Source: Diplonema papillatum
Taxonomy: Eukaryota > Euglenozoa > Diplonemea > Diplonemida > Diplonemidae
Direction of reading: 5' to 3'
Assembly (NCBI GenBank): GCA_030068145.1
Contig: JAPJBO010000814.1
Location: forward strand, 1-64,000
Length of the DNA stretch: 64,000 bases
This document shows, piece by piece, positions 41,359 to 52,511 of the stretch. The position numbers and the translations under genes are program-made. Below the pieces are notes generated by a model. That model searched no databases. It was not told where the DNA came from and worked only from the letters and a program-made list of their open reading frames with translations. How positions within the stretch are numbered: the stretch's first letter is position 1; each line of letters begins with the position of its first letter.

Positions 41359-43007
41359 GGGTAGGCGGTTTTTTTTTTTTGGCCCATGTCCGTCGGCCCA
41401 CAGAAATTTACGCGCGCGCGCGCAAAAAAAAAACTTTTCAGAAAAAAAAAACTTTTGCCACAAGACTTTCTGCTACTGGATGTCACACCGTATGTACCGG
41501 CTACACACCGCTTCATACCTATGTACCGGCTACACACCGCTTCATACCGTATGTACCGGCTACACACCGCTTCATACCGTATGTACCGGCTACACACCGC
41601 TTCACACCGTATGTACCGGCTACACACCGCTTCACACCGTATGCCGGCTACACACCGCTTCACACCGTATGTACCGGCTCTACCTACCGCTTCACACCGT
41701 ATGAATGTACCGGCTCTACCTACCGCTGCACACCGTATGTACCGGCTCTACCAACCGCTTCACACCGTATGTACCGGCTCTACCTACCGCTTCACACCGT
41801 ATGTACCGGCTCTACCTACCGCTTCACACCGTATGTACCGGCTCTACCTACCGCTTCACACCGTATGTACCGGCTCTACCTACCGCTTCACACCGTATGT
41901 ACCGGCTCTACCTACCGCTTCACACCGTATGTACCGGCTCTACCTACCGCTTCACACCGTATGTACCGGCTCTACCTACCGCTTCACACCGTATGTACCG
42001 GCTATACTACTGGCCGGTCCGCTGTTGGCACTTTTGTGCCCGTTGTTGGTGGAATTCCTGGACGATGAGCTCAAAGATGAATGTGGTGAGCTTGATGTGT
42101 CCGAGGGGTTGCGGTGGCAGTCTAGAGTTCAACAGTTCCATAGTCGAAGGCTGCAGAGGATAGACGATGCCACAGGAGAAAAAACACTCGGGTTTAAACT
42201 CGAGATCGCGGTTCGCCGGGTACGCCGCGAACGATAAAGCAGTGAACCAGAGGACTGTCGATTGTGCGGGTGTCCGTCAATCTTGTATCTCTCTTCTGAC
42301 ATGCCCCATTGCGATGTCACGGTCCGAGTGCCGTTTTCTTCGCAAATATACCTCGGCACAAGCATTGCCGCCGGTCAAGTGCAAAGCACTATGTCGCAAG
42401 CACCGCGAACGCATCGCTTGCCCTGCGTCCTTTTAATGCCTCCTCAGTCGAGTCTCAGATACGTCCCTACTAGTAGCTGCTCCAGGCGTCGGAAGGCATA
42501 GACGCGTGCACTGCCCGCGGACTGGTTCTGTGTGATAATCGCACCACAGCGGCAAAAAAACCCCCCGACATGCCTTGCCGGTAAAACCGCGCACGGTTTC
42601 GAGGCTGAGGCTGTGCTTGTATCCCGCGTGCTTCGACTGCGTCCAGCAGGAGCTGGCTAAAGCTACGCAAATCTTGCTGTTTAGATTGGCACCAACGTCA
42701 AAGTATCACGATATTGCTTGCCCAGCGCACCAACCCAGCACCGGGCATAGTCGGCTTCAAAGTCAATACACACTGAGGTAAACAACGTCTACGCGATTTG
42801 CATCGCCGTGAAGTATCGGTGTGAGGAACAGGTTTTCGACTTTTCCCGAGCCGGACACGCTCGTGACTACGCCTGCAGTCGCTCTCACGACCGGTTCCAA
42901 TGCACAGATCCCAAAAGTTTTTTTTTTGCAAAAGTTTTTTTTTTCCGGGGGGTTCCAAAAATTTACGCGCGCGCGGACATGGGCCAAAAAAAAAAAACCG
43001 CCTACCC
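41359..43007. mobile_element. PIF/Harbinger-like non-autonomous DNA element
   Basis: Inverted ends begin GGGTAGGCGG (41359) and extend ~100 bp with shared GGCCCATGTCCG, AATTTACGCGCGCG and AAAAAAAACTTTT segments on both sides. A TTA triplet flanks each end (41356-41358 and 43008-43010). The uninserted site is visible at about 55135-55165 (CGAGTTA...TATATTTGTTGG). A 3-bp TTA/TAA duplication is typical of PIF/Harbinger. Length 1,649 bp; a third is minisatellite (41486-42005). I found no transposase; the 42010-42700 part is unrecognised. Confidence 0.8.
41486..42005. repeat. 30/32-bp minisatellite inside the Harbinger-like element
   Basis: About six units of 30 bp (ATGTACCGGCTACACACCGC..., at 41521, 41551, 41581) grade into about ten of 32 bp (ATGTACCGGCTCTACCTACC..., at 41769, 41801). 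The two unit types are sorted into two runs, suggesting two rounds of amplification. Confidence 0.95.
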
Positions 43008-43492
43008 TTATAGGTATATTTGTTGGTTTCCCGTGCAAGAAAAGAAAAGAGCGGAGAACATTACACAACTCTGTTTTGTGCAGTGAACGTTATTTTCTTT
43101 TCTACTCTCGCCGCGGTGTTGAATGGGTATAAAAAAAGCTTCAAGATGCGAAGGGCAAGAAATATGAAACGGGCATTTGCCTAGAGGCTCTGAGCTACAT
43201 TAGTGTCTAGGTTTTCGTACGTCTCAACCATGGTTAAGTTCGCGAAAGGCGTCAGCCGAAGCTGGAAAATTGCAGGAATGCCCGGGTCTTTTGGGGGCTC
43301 ATGGCAGCGCACGCGTATTTTCAAGTTTCGACAGGTTATTGCCTTTCATGCACGGTTTATGTTAGCACCAAGTCTACTATTTGGGAGAAGATGAGAGAAA
43401 AGAGAAAAGGGGGAAAGGGGTGCAGACACCCTGTCGCCACCTACCGAAGAACCTACCTGCGGGGGGCCTCTGTGTCAGTAAGACAGAGGTCG

Positions 43493-43590
43493 TCAATGGG
43501 CTCGCATGACGTAGCCCATCTGCATCCCGTTGACGAAAGTCTTTCCAGGTGGTGCACAGGCCTCGAAGTCTAAGGCGAGCACCACGCCTG
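43493..43590 (-). other. Conserved short coding-like stretch downstream of SPFH
   Basis: The minus strand reads LALDFEACAPPGKTFVNGMQ then MGYVMRAH and a stop. Copies lie at 50581-50680 and 56630-56725, with more divergent ones at 54412-54540 and 61861-61990. The divergent copies differ by a 12-bp in-frame insertion (TQSK) and mostly conservative changes, hinting at coding constraint. No start or full gene is identified. Confidence 0.4.
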
Positions 43591-43816
43591 CCGTGGGAGG
43601 GGGCTTGTGTGTATCTACTTGAGATTCTGTAGCCAGGAGGCTACGCTGCAAAGCGCGACCCAATCTGCTTCGCGAGAAGCTCCCGACTACCCGTTGACAG
43701 TTATACGTCGACAAATGCCGACAAATACACAGTGCATGAAGAACAACTTTGGGTGGGGAAAAAACGTTTGTAACGCATCAAGAGCGCGTGGGGTGTGGAG
43801 GTCCAGGCTTCTTTCC

Positions 43817-44629
43817 TCACCCCTGCATGGGAATAACGTTTTGTGTGTGCCCCTCGGAGCACAGGACACACAGGAGATTTGACGCAATGCGGCACGCTTC
43901 GCCTTCCGTAACGGTGACACCGTTCTGGGAGAGTCCATGCAAGGCGGATCCGACAATGCCCACGGCACCGTCCACAATCAGCTGCCTGGCATCCAACATA
44001 GCCTGGGCCTGCTGCCTGACGAGCATCGCCGACGCGATCTCTGGAGCATAGTACAAGTCACTCAGGTCGAAAGAGGCAACTTCGACGCCAGCCATCTTCG
44101 TTCTCGCCCGCAACTCCCTCACAAGCTCGGCTCGAACCTCATCTGAGCACGTTTTGAGCGACGGCTGGTTGTGATCCTTGCACTCATATGGGTACTTGCT
44201 CACGACAGATTTGAGCACGGTCCCAGCGTTGATGTGGACGTAGTTGTGCACATTCTCCACGTTGAACACCGCCTTCACAGCATTCTCGATGTGGTAGTTC
44301 ACTACTGCGCTCACGATCACCGGGTTTCCGTTGAGGTCGGAAATTGTGCTTTTCCCGGTGTCGATCGTGGTCTGCTTCGTGCTCAACTTCAGGAATGTGC
44401 AGCCCCAGTTGACGATCGGATAGCAGCCCGGAGTCGGTATCACCTGCGCCAGCTTTCCGAAGCAAACGACGATAAGTGTCTCGTTCGGCTGAACGACGTT
44501 CCACATGCTGATCAACGTTATCGGCAGCAACAGCAGGCCGAGCGTGTATCGCAGAAGGTTCATGTACCATGGGACCTCCTCTACCGCCGCTTCGCCGATT
44601 TCTTCATCCGGTTTCACGCTTGAGGACAT
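43817..44629 (-). CDS. SPFH/band-7 (stomatin-prohibitin-like) protein, copy A
   Basis: 270 residues. An acidic N-terminus is followed by a hydrophobic membrane segment (~25-45, LLRYTLGLLLLPITLISMW) and an SPFH/band-7 domain (VVCFGKL..VIPTPGCYPIV, then NPVIVSAVVNYHI). A helical C-terminal part, ARQLIVDGAVGIVGSALHGL, ends LLCVLCSEGHTQNVIP, close to bacterial and eukaryotic SPFH proteins that form membrane microdomain scaffolds. Length fits the family. The start at 44629 is shared by copies B and C. In this copy a piggyBac element lies 1 bp plus TTAA upstream of the ATG, so the native 5' UTR and promoter are displaced by 3.2 kb; an in-frame ATG in the transposon end could add eight residues. The protein is identical to copy B. 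Confidence 0.88.
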   Translation of the reverse strand: MSSSVKPDEEIGEAAVEEVPWYMNLLRYTLGLLLLPITLISMWNVVQPNETLIVVCFGKLAQVIPTPGCYPIVNWGCTFLKLSTKQTTIDTGKSTISDLNGNPVIVSAVVNYHIENAVKAVFNVENVHNYVHINAGTVLKSVVSKYPYECKDHNQPSLKTCSDEVRAELVRELRARTKMAGVEVASFDLSDLYYAPEIASAMLVRQQAQAMLDARQLIVDGAVGIVGSALHGLSQNGVTVTEGEACRIASNLLCVLCSEGHTQNVIPMQG

Positions 44630-44634
44630 ATTAA

Positions 44635-47600
44635 CCCAACTCCGACCAAGCACCTACAGGTTAATTTCCACTTTTTCCTATTTTTCATTTTTATAGAGTG
44701 CCTTCGCTCTTTTGGGCATTCTGGGGCTGGAATTTTGCGATTTCGAAGCATATCTTTCCATTGCCGCCCTTGGAAGGCGAAATTTTGACATGATGTTGCA
44801 CTAGTCTGTCATCGTCTTCTCGCTTATGACCGTCTCTAATTCGTCGACAACGTTTCACCGCAACCTTGACAATCTTTTGTTTTCTCGCGTGGTTTAGATT
44901 TCCTTCCTAGGTTGGGCTTGAGCAAAAGAGAAAAAGAAAGGCGGCAGACGTCATTTTGCGTGCGTTCCGGGGGTAGGGGGTTGGAGTGATGGCGAGATAA
45001 CGGGCAAGACGCAGGAAATTGAGGTACGGGGCAGGTGGGCAGTTCACGCAACTACTGGCCACTGCAGTCACTTTCATCAGTAGACTCGGTATACGTCAGA
45101 CGCACTCCTTTGAGTGTGGGAGGGCGCCCCTGCTTGCAAGGGCGGCCGCCTCGTTTCTTCAAGCGCTGGGTCCCAGGAGTTTCCGGCTCGTAGTAATGGT
45201 GGTTCTTGAGGGTGTGAAACCGGGTAAAACACGGAGCGGGACACAGAGCCACGCCACATGTTTTGCAGACATCTTTCGTCTTGACCAAACGAACATGGCA
45301 TTTGCACGCAACGCGGGTGTCTGTTTCCAGAATGGCATGGAACTTGCCATCCAGGCGCGACGGGTGGTCGCTAGCCCGAGGTGTGCGCGTTCCGGGGCTG
45401 AAGTCCTCAGTACTGCGGTTGTCAGCAAGTAACCCGCGGATGAGCTCTGTAAGGACCCGCGATTCTTACCAAGACGCTTGTACAAGATAAAACTGTTCAA
45501 CGCAGACACTTCGAGCAAATAAAAGAAGACTTTCATATACCATCGTTTGCCCTGCATGAATCGTGTCGCCCGGGCAAGGTACTGGTCGCAGCGATCTACC
45601 CCCCCCATGTGTTTGTTGTAAGCAACCACGATGTCTGGCTTACTGACCTTCAACCGCTTTCCCCCCTTGCAGCGACGCTCAAGCTCGGTCATTGTTGTTC
45701 CAATGGGGAGTGTTGACAACATGCGGACTTCACGCTTGTCAACCCACTCCAAGAACGTGATCGGCGAACTTTGGCGATACTGGCAATGGCCGCGTTTCGG
45801 GGCCGCAGCCTTATCCGCTTGGGATGGGCGGCCGCGCTTCTTTTGGGACTTGCTAAAAAGTGGGATCCCGTTCCGATTTTTGCGGACAGTTCCGGCCGCG
45901 TGGAATCCCAAGGTGTATAATTTTAGCATGAGGGGAATGCTTGTGTAGTAGTTGTCCATGTACATGTGCCTTCCTGAGTATGCATACAGAGCCGCAGCTG
46001 CAAGAAGTTCACGCTCACCAACGTTCACGGGGCCAGGGTTAGTATCCGTGTCAATCTTACCGGTATACACTGACGATACCAATGTGTAACCAGTCTGTGA
46101 CTCAGCCAGAACAAAACACTTCAAACCGAATCGATGCCGTTTCATGGGCATGTATTGCTTGAAGCTGACACGACCTTTGTACTTGATGATCGACTCATCA
46201 AAGCTAAGTTCTTTATCGGGAGCATAGACATCCCGCCATTGGAGAGACACAAGCTGGAAAATATCTCTTATCTTGATGAGTCGGTCCGGGTGTTCCTTCT
46301 TTCCACTGAGGGGGTCTGTGAAGTGCAGCGTCCTGTGAATATCGTGCCACCTTTTCCTGGACATGGTTTCAGAAAAAAACGCGCATTGTTCGATAGGGTC
46401 CACGGACCAGTACGAGTAGAGATCCTGTTTCACGGACAACCCCATCGCGTATGTGACAGCACACCAGCGAAGAAATTCCGCAATATCGGGTGCTTCGTAC
46501 GAGATACCCTCTTTCCCTGCAGCATACACACTCATGTGCCCAATGATCTGGGTGACCACCAGGTCGGTGAACATGCATCTGAAGATGTCAGTGGGGGAGG
46601 AATCCTCATCAAGGTCGTAGGACGGATTCGGTCCGGTCTTCTTGGCGTTGAAAGGGAATTCGAGGTTGGGCTCGACTTTGCTGCTCCACGACAAGGACTT
46701 GATCGCTGCACCTGCTGCCTTGACCGCAGCGCTCTCAGTATTCGGTGGGCGGCCTCGCGGTGCTGGGTTTGCGGGGGGCTTCTGTGCCGGTCCTTTTCGT
46801 GGTCGGCCGGGGCGCTTCGGTGCAGGCTTTGCGGAGGGCTTCGGCGCCTGTTCTTTTGGTGGCCGGCCGGGGCGCTTCGGTGCAGGCTTTGCGGAGGACT
46901 TCGGCGCCTGTTCTTTTGGTGGCTCGCCAAAAAAAATGTTCATAAAGTGGCCGAGATCACCGCTCTGAACCCGCGGGTTGGCCAGGAACACGACGTTGGC
47001 CGGGTGGGGTCGGTCTTCGCCTCGCTCGACTGAGCCGGTTCCTCTCAGCACGGCCCAGTTGTACAGCGCTGTGTACACTGTCTCCGGATTGGGCTGGAAT
47101 CCGATACCGTGTTGGAGGCAGAAGCTCGATACCTGATAAGTGTCCAGCTCCGGTAAGCGTGCCACACTCCTGCAACGCACGTCGAAATGTTCGCGGGCGA
47201 AGCTGAGAATGTTCAATGCCGATGGCATCGCAAAACTTCCCTCCATCGCTCGCATGAGTGCGATGTACCCGCACTCCACCCCGCTCTGCTCGTCACGCAG
47301 CTGCAGTGTCACACCCCGGATACCGCCGAACTCACGTCGCGACCGTTGCCTGTCCCAGTTCCCGCAAGAGTCGACCACTGTCACCCGCCCAAGCGCGGTG
47401 GCGTCGAGATGATGCACTTGTTCGCGCACTGTCCTTCCCGACCTGTTGTTGTCGTCATCGTCATCCTCTTCCTCTTCTTCATCCTCTTCTTCTTCCTCGT
47501 CCTCTTCCTCTTCCACCTCTTCTGCTTCCTCGTTGTCCTCTTCTTCTGTCGACCCCACACTCTCCATATCCGTGGCCGCCCGCTTCCTTCCAGACATTTT

Positions 47601-47868
47601 GTACTTTTCACTGCCCAAGTTCCTGGATTGTTTCGACTGTTGATGACAAGGCATTGAAAAAGCCGGTTTTCCGGGGGTTTCCCCAATCTCGCCACTTGGT
47701 TTCAATCGTCATTGCTGACGATTTTTTGACATTCGAGGGCGGCAATGAAAAGATTTGCTCGAAATGGGTGAATTCCATATTTTTGGGAATTTTTTGGCGC
47801 CTCCTGAGCACCCCTACAGAAAAATCCAGATTAAACCGGACATATATGTCCGGTTGGTCGGAGTTGGG
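44635..47868 (-). mobile_element. piggyBac DNA transposon, complete ends, TTAA target
   Basis: A 15-bp perfect inverted end, CCCAACTCCGACCAA (44635-44649), matches its reverse complement at 47854-47868, flanked by TTAA at 44631-44634 and 47869-47872. The empty site (ACATATTAAGTTGCTTTGCG) is preserved in X2 (51713-51732) and X3. A near-terminal palindrome, CCGGACATATATGTCCGG, sits inside the right end. Length 3,234 bp; it encodes one transposase on the minus strand. Very recent, since the X1 flanks match X2 almost perfectly. Confidence 0.97.
45052..47597 (-). CDS. piggyBac transposase (DDE_Tnp_1_7) with one apparent frameshift
   Basis: ~848 residues from ATG 47597. Order: a very acidic Glu/Asp run (~15-55); a folded N-terminal region; three to four AT-hook-like Arg-Pro repeats (KRPGRPPKEQAPK); then the DDE core with LSFDESIIKYKGR, HMYMDNYYTSIPLMLKL and VVAYNKHMGGVDRCDQYLA, matching the three catalytic Asp motifs of piggyBac. 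The Cys-rich C-terminal domain (CKCHVRL, DVCKTCGVALCPAPCF) is in another frame. The switch is near 45445-45455, between YKRLGKNRGSL and ELIRGLLADNRSTEDF, consistent with one missing base. The copy is probably inactive unless that is a sequence error. Stop TAG at 45052. Confidence 0.92.
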
Positions 47869-48289
47869 TTAAGTTGCTTTGCGTTTATCTTCAGACTGGT
47901 GTGTTGAATGGGTTGGATGCACACTGCACTCTACTAAGTGGAATTCTAATTAAACCCTGTCCACCTATACTATCATGAGCCAATGCAATCCCTCATCGGA
48001 TCGAGTGTTGGCTCGAAGCATAATCGTTTGGGTTAGAATGCGAAGAATCTGTGGCGATGATCTGCATCGCCAGCGTCGCGGTTATCTCTTCGCACGTGAT
48101 GTGCTATGTGTTCACCCCTTCGGCTCGTCTTGATCGTCGCCCTCAGGCGCGCACTCGGTGCGCTTCGACTGCTCGTCCAGCTTTACCGGTTGCGTTCCCA
48201 AACCAGTGGTGGACCTTCGGGCATGGTGCTTTCGCTGAATAGAAGAGCTTGTAATGAGAACCACAGGGCAGAGCGGCTGTTGCGGCGCG

Positions 48290-48655
48290 GCAGAGTACCA
48301 ACTTCAACACAAGCTTTGCATAGTGCTAGGCTCTTGTCCCGGAGGGAGATTCTTCTCTCTCCTCCTTCACCGGCGCTAGTCGCCAGGTCTTCATCGAAGA
48401 AGACGATTCTACAAAATGTCGGTAAGAAGAGAGCACGCGAGCCGCCCGAGTAGTCATCCAGCATCAGATACGACAACCTGCCGATGGAAAAAAAGGCTGA
48501 TACCCTGCCACAATGCCAGCCACACAGACCGAAACGTTCACGTTGCTGTGCCCCACAAGCACCTGCCTTCATCGAAGAACCCGATTTTGCAAAATGTCGG
48601 TAAGAAGAGAGCACGCGAGCCGCCCGAGTAGTCATCCAGCATCAGATACGACAAC
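48290..48655. repeat. ~190-bp local tandem duplication next to hAT element 2
   Basis: The stretch ending ATCAGATACGACAACCTGCC occurs twice: once continuing into GATGGAAAAAAAGGCTGATA (about 48466-48500), and once interrupted by hAT element 2 at 48663. X2 has the same duplication (52139-52504); X3 has a single copy. The first unit thus shows the pre-insertion sequence. Confidence 0.85.
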
Positions 48656-48662
48656 CTGCCGA

Positions 48663-49809
48663 CAGTGCCCGCGCTAAGAAAAAAGGTGGTCATTTATGAC
48701 TAAAAAAATCCATCGCTGAAAATTGACCGGTCATTTACGACCGGTCATTGTTGGGCAAAAATGACTGGCTGACCAGTCATATTTGGGTCAAAAATGACCA
48801 GCAGTGTTGCCGTGCCAGGGCGTAGGCCCTACCTGGCTGTGTTTTCTTCCTGGTGTCACCGGCGTCACAGTGGTGTTCCCAATCACTGCACGTGCCCCCT
48901 ACCTAATTACCGTCCGGAGCCGAAACCCAGCGACGACACGAGCCGGCGTATTTGATCCAGTATGTCTAACATGCTGCTGACCCAGGCCACGGCAGTACTA
49001 ACGTGTGATGAAATGAACAACGACCAGCCGTATCTTTTTCCTGGGTCACTTTGATGTTTTGATTCATGGAATGGGCTGTGCCAACTGGTGCTTGACCAAG
49101 AAATCCAGTGAAAGCTTGAACAAAAACTCAACATGGGGAGTGAACCGCCCTGACCAGGGGGAAGGAAAACCGCCGAAAATACTGAAGCAGGCCACTTGGT
49201 TGGCATGGGCCTGCCAAGACGCCCAGTCACTGTAGAGAGCCTCCGCAAGTTGCGTGTGGACGGTGTGAGCCTTCAAAGAGCTCGATGAACTCAATGCCAA
49301 GTCCACGGTTGGACTGTCGACCTCGCACGAGGGCGGGGCACAGCGGCGGGTGAAGTTATCCAGAAACGTGGTGATGTCCAGAAGGACAGGCAGCAGCTAT
49401 CACAGATGGAGGAACGACTGGAGCAAAGCCTTTTGTTCGGGGAAGGATCCTGCACGCAGTCAGAAGCTACCCAGCCACAGCAGACACAGCACAAATGCCT
49501 CAGCCAGTCGAAGGATAACCGAATAGCTATCGATATTTTGCACGAACCTTGGTCCGTTCAACCCAGATGGGTCATGCCTGGAATTCTTATCTTTCGCCAT
49601 TCTGACGAAGCTGGCCCAGCTAGGGGGCTCATCGACTGGTTGCGTCTCGGCCTTATCCGCTGTAGGTACGCTCCAATGTGTGCCTGCTAAGAAACCCCGG
49701 GAAGACGAACACTAGTAAAAAGCCACACGCCTGGCAAGCTTCGAAACAAAAAACTGCCCAGAGGCGGTTTTGAAAAATGACTGGTCCACCGGTCTTAAAG
49801 CGAACACTG
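48663..49809. mobile_element. hAT element 2, copy in X1
   Basis: Ends CAGTGCCCGCGCTAAGA (left) and CAGTGTTCGCTTTAAGA (right, reverse-complemented) with an exact 8-bp target duplication CCTGCCGA (48655-48662 and 49810-49817). The interior has TGACCGGTCA-like repeats near the left end and no recognisable transposase. Length 1,147 bp. Non-autonomous. Confidence 0.92.
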
Positions 49810-50904
49810 CCTGCCGATGGAAAAAAAGGCTGATACCCTGCGACAATGCCAGCCACACAGACCGAAACGTTCACGTTGCCGTGCCCCACAAGCACCTGCC
49901 GGCCATGCTCCCATATATACAACCGCAATCTCCTGCCACTGAAACCGTCCATGTTGCCACAAACGCATTCATCCACCAGTCCACATGCAACGTCTTTGTC
50001 AGTGTCGGCACCGAGAAGAACTGAAGACGTGCACTTCCACGATCGTGTCCACGGTCTGATGCCGCACCCCATATCGCTCCCTCTCTTGGTTGCCCACGGA
50101 CAAACGTCAACTTGTCCACGTCTGATGACCGTACCCCATGTCGCTCCCTCTCCAGCTTGCCCGCAGCACTCGCGCCAATGGCTCCCTCTATCTTGCTCGA
50201 CATACATGAGGGCCGTATCACGGGAGAAAACGCGAATGCTTCTACCGGGAGAAAATAGCTATGTTATGGCGTTATTTGTGGATTATTTTCGTGTTTCCGA
50301 CGATCCGGTGGGACGTACAGATGGCGTCTTTCGACCTTTTTTTGTGTTTCCAGAGCGGGTTTTTCTTTTTCCGCTTTCACCGCGGTCGACGGTGTTGTGC
50401 CGTTCCATAAAGCTTTTGAGAGAGGTGACAAGGACAAGAAAGGCTGCACAGATGCTGGACTTCTATCCGGGCGAAGCTCATCCCAAGAGTGGGGACGGGC
50501 TAGCTATAATTCCGCGAGAGGCACCGGATGACGATCTGCGCGAGAATGCGGGGGCCTCTGTGTCAGTAAGACAGAGGTCGTCAATGGGCTCGCATGAAGT
50601 AGCCCATCTGCATCCCGTTGGCGAAAGTCTTTCCAGGTGGTGCACAGGCCTCGAAGTCTAAGGCGAGCACCACGCCTGCCGTGGGAGGGGGCTAGTGTGT
50701 ATCTAATTGAGATTCTGTATCCAGAAGGCTACGCTGCAAAGCGCGACCCAATCTGCTTCGCGAGAAGCTCCCGACTACCCGTTGACAGTTAGACGTCGAC
50801 ACATGCCGACAAATACACAGTGCATGAAGAACAACTTTGGGTGGGGAAAAAACGTTTGTAACGCATCAAGAGCGCGTGGGGTGTGGAGGTCCAGGCTTCT
50901 TTCC

Positions 50905-51717
50905 TCACCCCTGCATGGGAATAACGTTTTGTGTGTGCCCCTCGGAGCACAGGACACACAGGAGATTTGACGCAATGCGGCACGCTTCGCCTTCCGTAAC
51001 GGTGACACCGTTCTGGGAGAGTCCATGCAAGGCGGATCCGACAATGCCCACGGCACCGTCCACAATCAGCTGCCTGGCATCCAACATAGCCTGGGCCTGC
51101 TGCCTGACGAGCATCGCCGACGCGATCTCTGGAGCATAGTACAAGTCACTCAGGTCGAAAGAGGCAACTTCGACGCCAGCCATCTTCGTTCTCGCCCGCA
51201 ACTCCCTCACAAGCTCGGCTCGAACCTCATCTGAGCACGTTTTGAGCGACGGCTGGTTGTGATCCTTGCACTCATATGGGTACTTGCTCACGACAGATTT
51301 GAGCACGGTCCCAGCGTTGATGTGGACGTAGTTGTGCACATTCTCCACGTTGAACACCGCCTTCACAGCATTCTCGATGTGGTAGTTCACTACTGCGCTC
51401 ACGATCACCGGGTTTCCGTTGAGGTCGGAAATTGTGCTTTTCCCGGTGTCGATCGTGGTCTGCTTCGTGCTCAACTTCAGGAATGTGCAGCCCCAGTTGA
51501 CGATCGGATAGCAGCCCGGAGTCGGTATCACCTGCGCCAGCTTTCCGAAGCAAACGACGATAAGTGTCTCGTTCGGCTGAACGACGTTCCACATGCTGAT
51601 CAACGTTATCGGCAGCAACAGCAGGCCGAGCGTGTATCGCAGAAGGTTCATGTACCATGGGACCTCCTCTACCGCCGCTTCGCCGATTTCTTCATCCGGT
51701 TTCACGCTTGAGGACAT
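50905..51717 (-). CDS. SPFH/band-7 protein, copy B
   Basis: 270 residues, identical in protein sequence to copy A: an N-terminal membrane segment, the SPFH domain and the ARQLIVDGAVGIV helical end. Unlike copy A its native 5' flank is intact (ATATTAAGTTGCTTTGCG and onward), so this copy is the best candidate for normal expression. An upstream in-frame ATG (51774) exists, but the ATG at 51717 is the one shared by all three copies. Confidence 0.88.
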   Translation of the reverse strand: MSSSVKPDEEIGEAAVEEVPWYMNLLRYTLGLLLLPITLISMWNVVQPNETLIVVCFGKLAQVIPTPGCYPIVNWGCTFLKLSTKQTTIDTGKSTISDLNGNPVIVSAVVNYHIENAVKAVFNVENVHNYVHINAGTVLKSVVSKYPYECKDHNQPSLKTCSDEVRAELVRELRARTKMAGVEVASFDLSDLYYAPEIASAMLVRQQAQAMLDARQLIVDGAVGIVGSALHGLSQNGVTVTEGEACRIASNLLCVLCSEGHTQNVIPMQG

Positions 51718-52511
51718 ATTAAGTTGCTTTGCGTTTATCTTCAGACTGGTATGTTGAATGGGTTGGATGCACACTGCACTCTACTATGTGGAATTCTAAT
51801 TAAACCCTGTCCACCTATACTATCATGAGCCAATGCAATCCCTCACGGATCGAGTGTTGGCTCGAAGCATAATCGTTTGGGTTAGAATGCGAAGAATCTG
51901 TGGCGATGATCTGCATCGCCAGCGTCGCGGTTATCTCTTCGCACGTGATGTGCTATGTGTTCACCCCTTCAGCTCGTCTTGATCGTCGCCCTCAGGCGCG
52001 CACTCGGTGCGCTTCGACTGCTCGTCCAGCTTTACCGGTTGCGTTCCCAAACCAGTGGTGGACCTTCGGGCATGGTGCTTTCGCTGAATAGAAGAGCTTG
52101 TAATGAGAACCACAGGGCAGAGCGGCTGTTGCGGCGCGGCAGAGTACCAACTTCAACACAAGCTTTGCATAGTGCTAGGCTCTTGTCCCGGAGGGAGATT
52201 CTTCTCTCTCCTCCTTCACCGGCGCTAGTCGCCAGGTCTTCATCGAAGAAGACGATTCTACAAAATGTCGGTAAGAAGAGAGCACGCGAGCCGCCCGAGT
52301 AGTCATCCAGCATCAGATACGACAACCTGCCGATGGAAAAAAAGGCTGATACCCTGCCACAATGCCAGCCACACAGACCGAAACGTTCACGTTGCTGTGC
52401 CCCACAAGCACCTGCCTTCATCGAAGAACCCGATTTTGCAAAATGTCGGTAAGAAGAGAGCACGCGAGCCGCCCGAGTAGTCATCCAGCATCAGATACGA
52501 CAACCTGCCGA

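Larger units (their letters stand above)
41170..43460. repeat. Y1 block of the X/Y array
   Basis: Matches 54980-55354 plus 56361-56597 of block Y2, with the PIF/Harbinger-like element (41359-43007) inserted and without the ~1-kb insert of Y2/Y3. It includes the VFIEEPFK..TAA..EKVYV coding-like stretch (41236-41343). No supported gene. Confidence 0.8.
43461..50550. repeat. X1 block of the X/Y array
   Basis: Contains SPFH copy A, its flanks, a piggyBac insertion (44635-47868), the dispersed repeats at 48000-48650 and hAT element 2. Without the piggyBac and its second TTAA it is ~3,850 bp, the same as X2. Confidence 0.9.

Noticed and set aside
41386-42237. Repetitive Tyr/Leu/His-rich ORFs of up to 283 codons
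   Set aside because: Translation of the 30/32-bp minisatellite inside the Harbinger-like element.
48907-49690. ORFs inside hAT element 2 as a transposase
   Set aside because: None shows the hAT catalytic or dimerisation motifs; the element is treated as non-autonomous.
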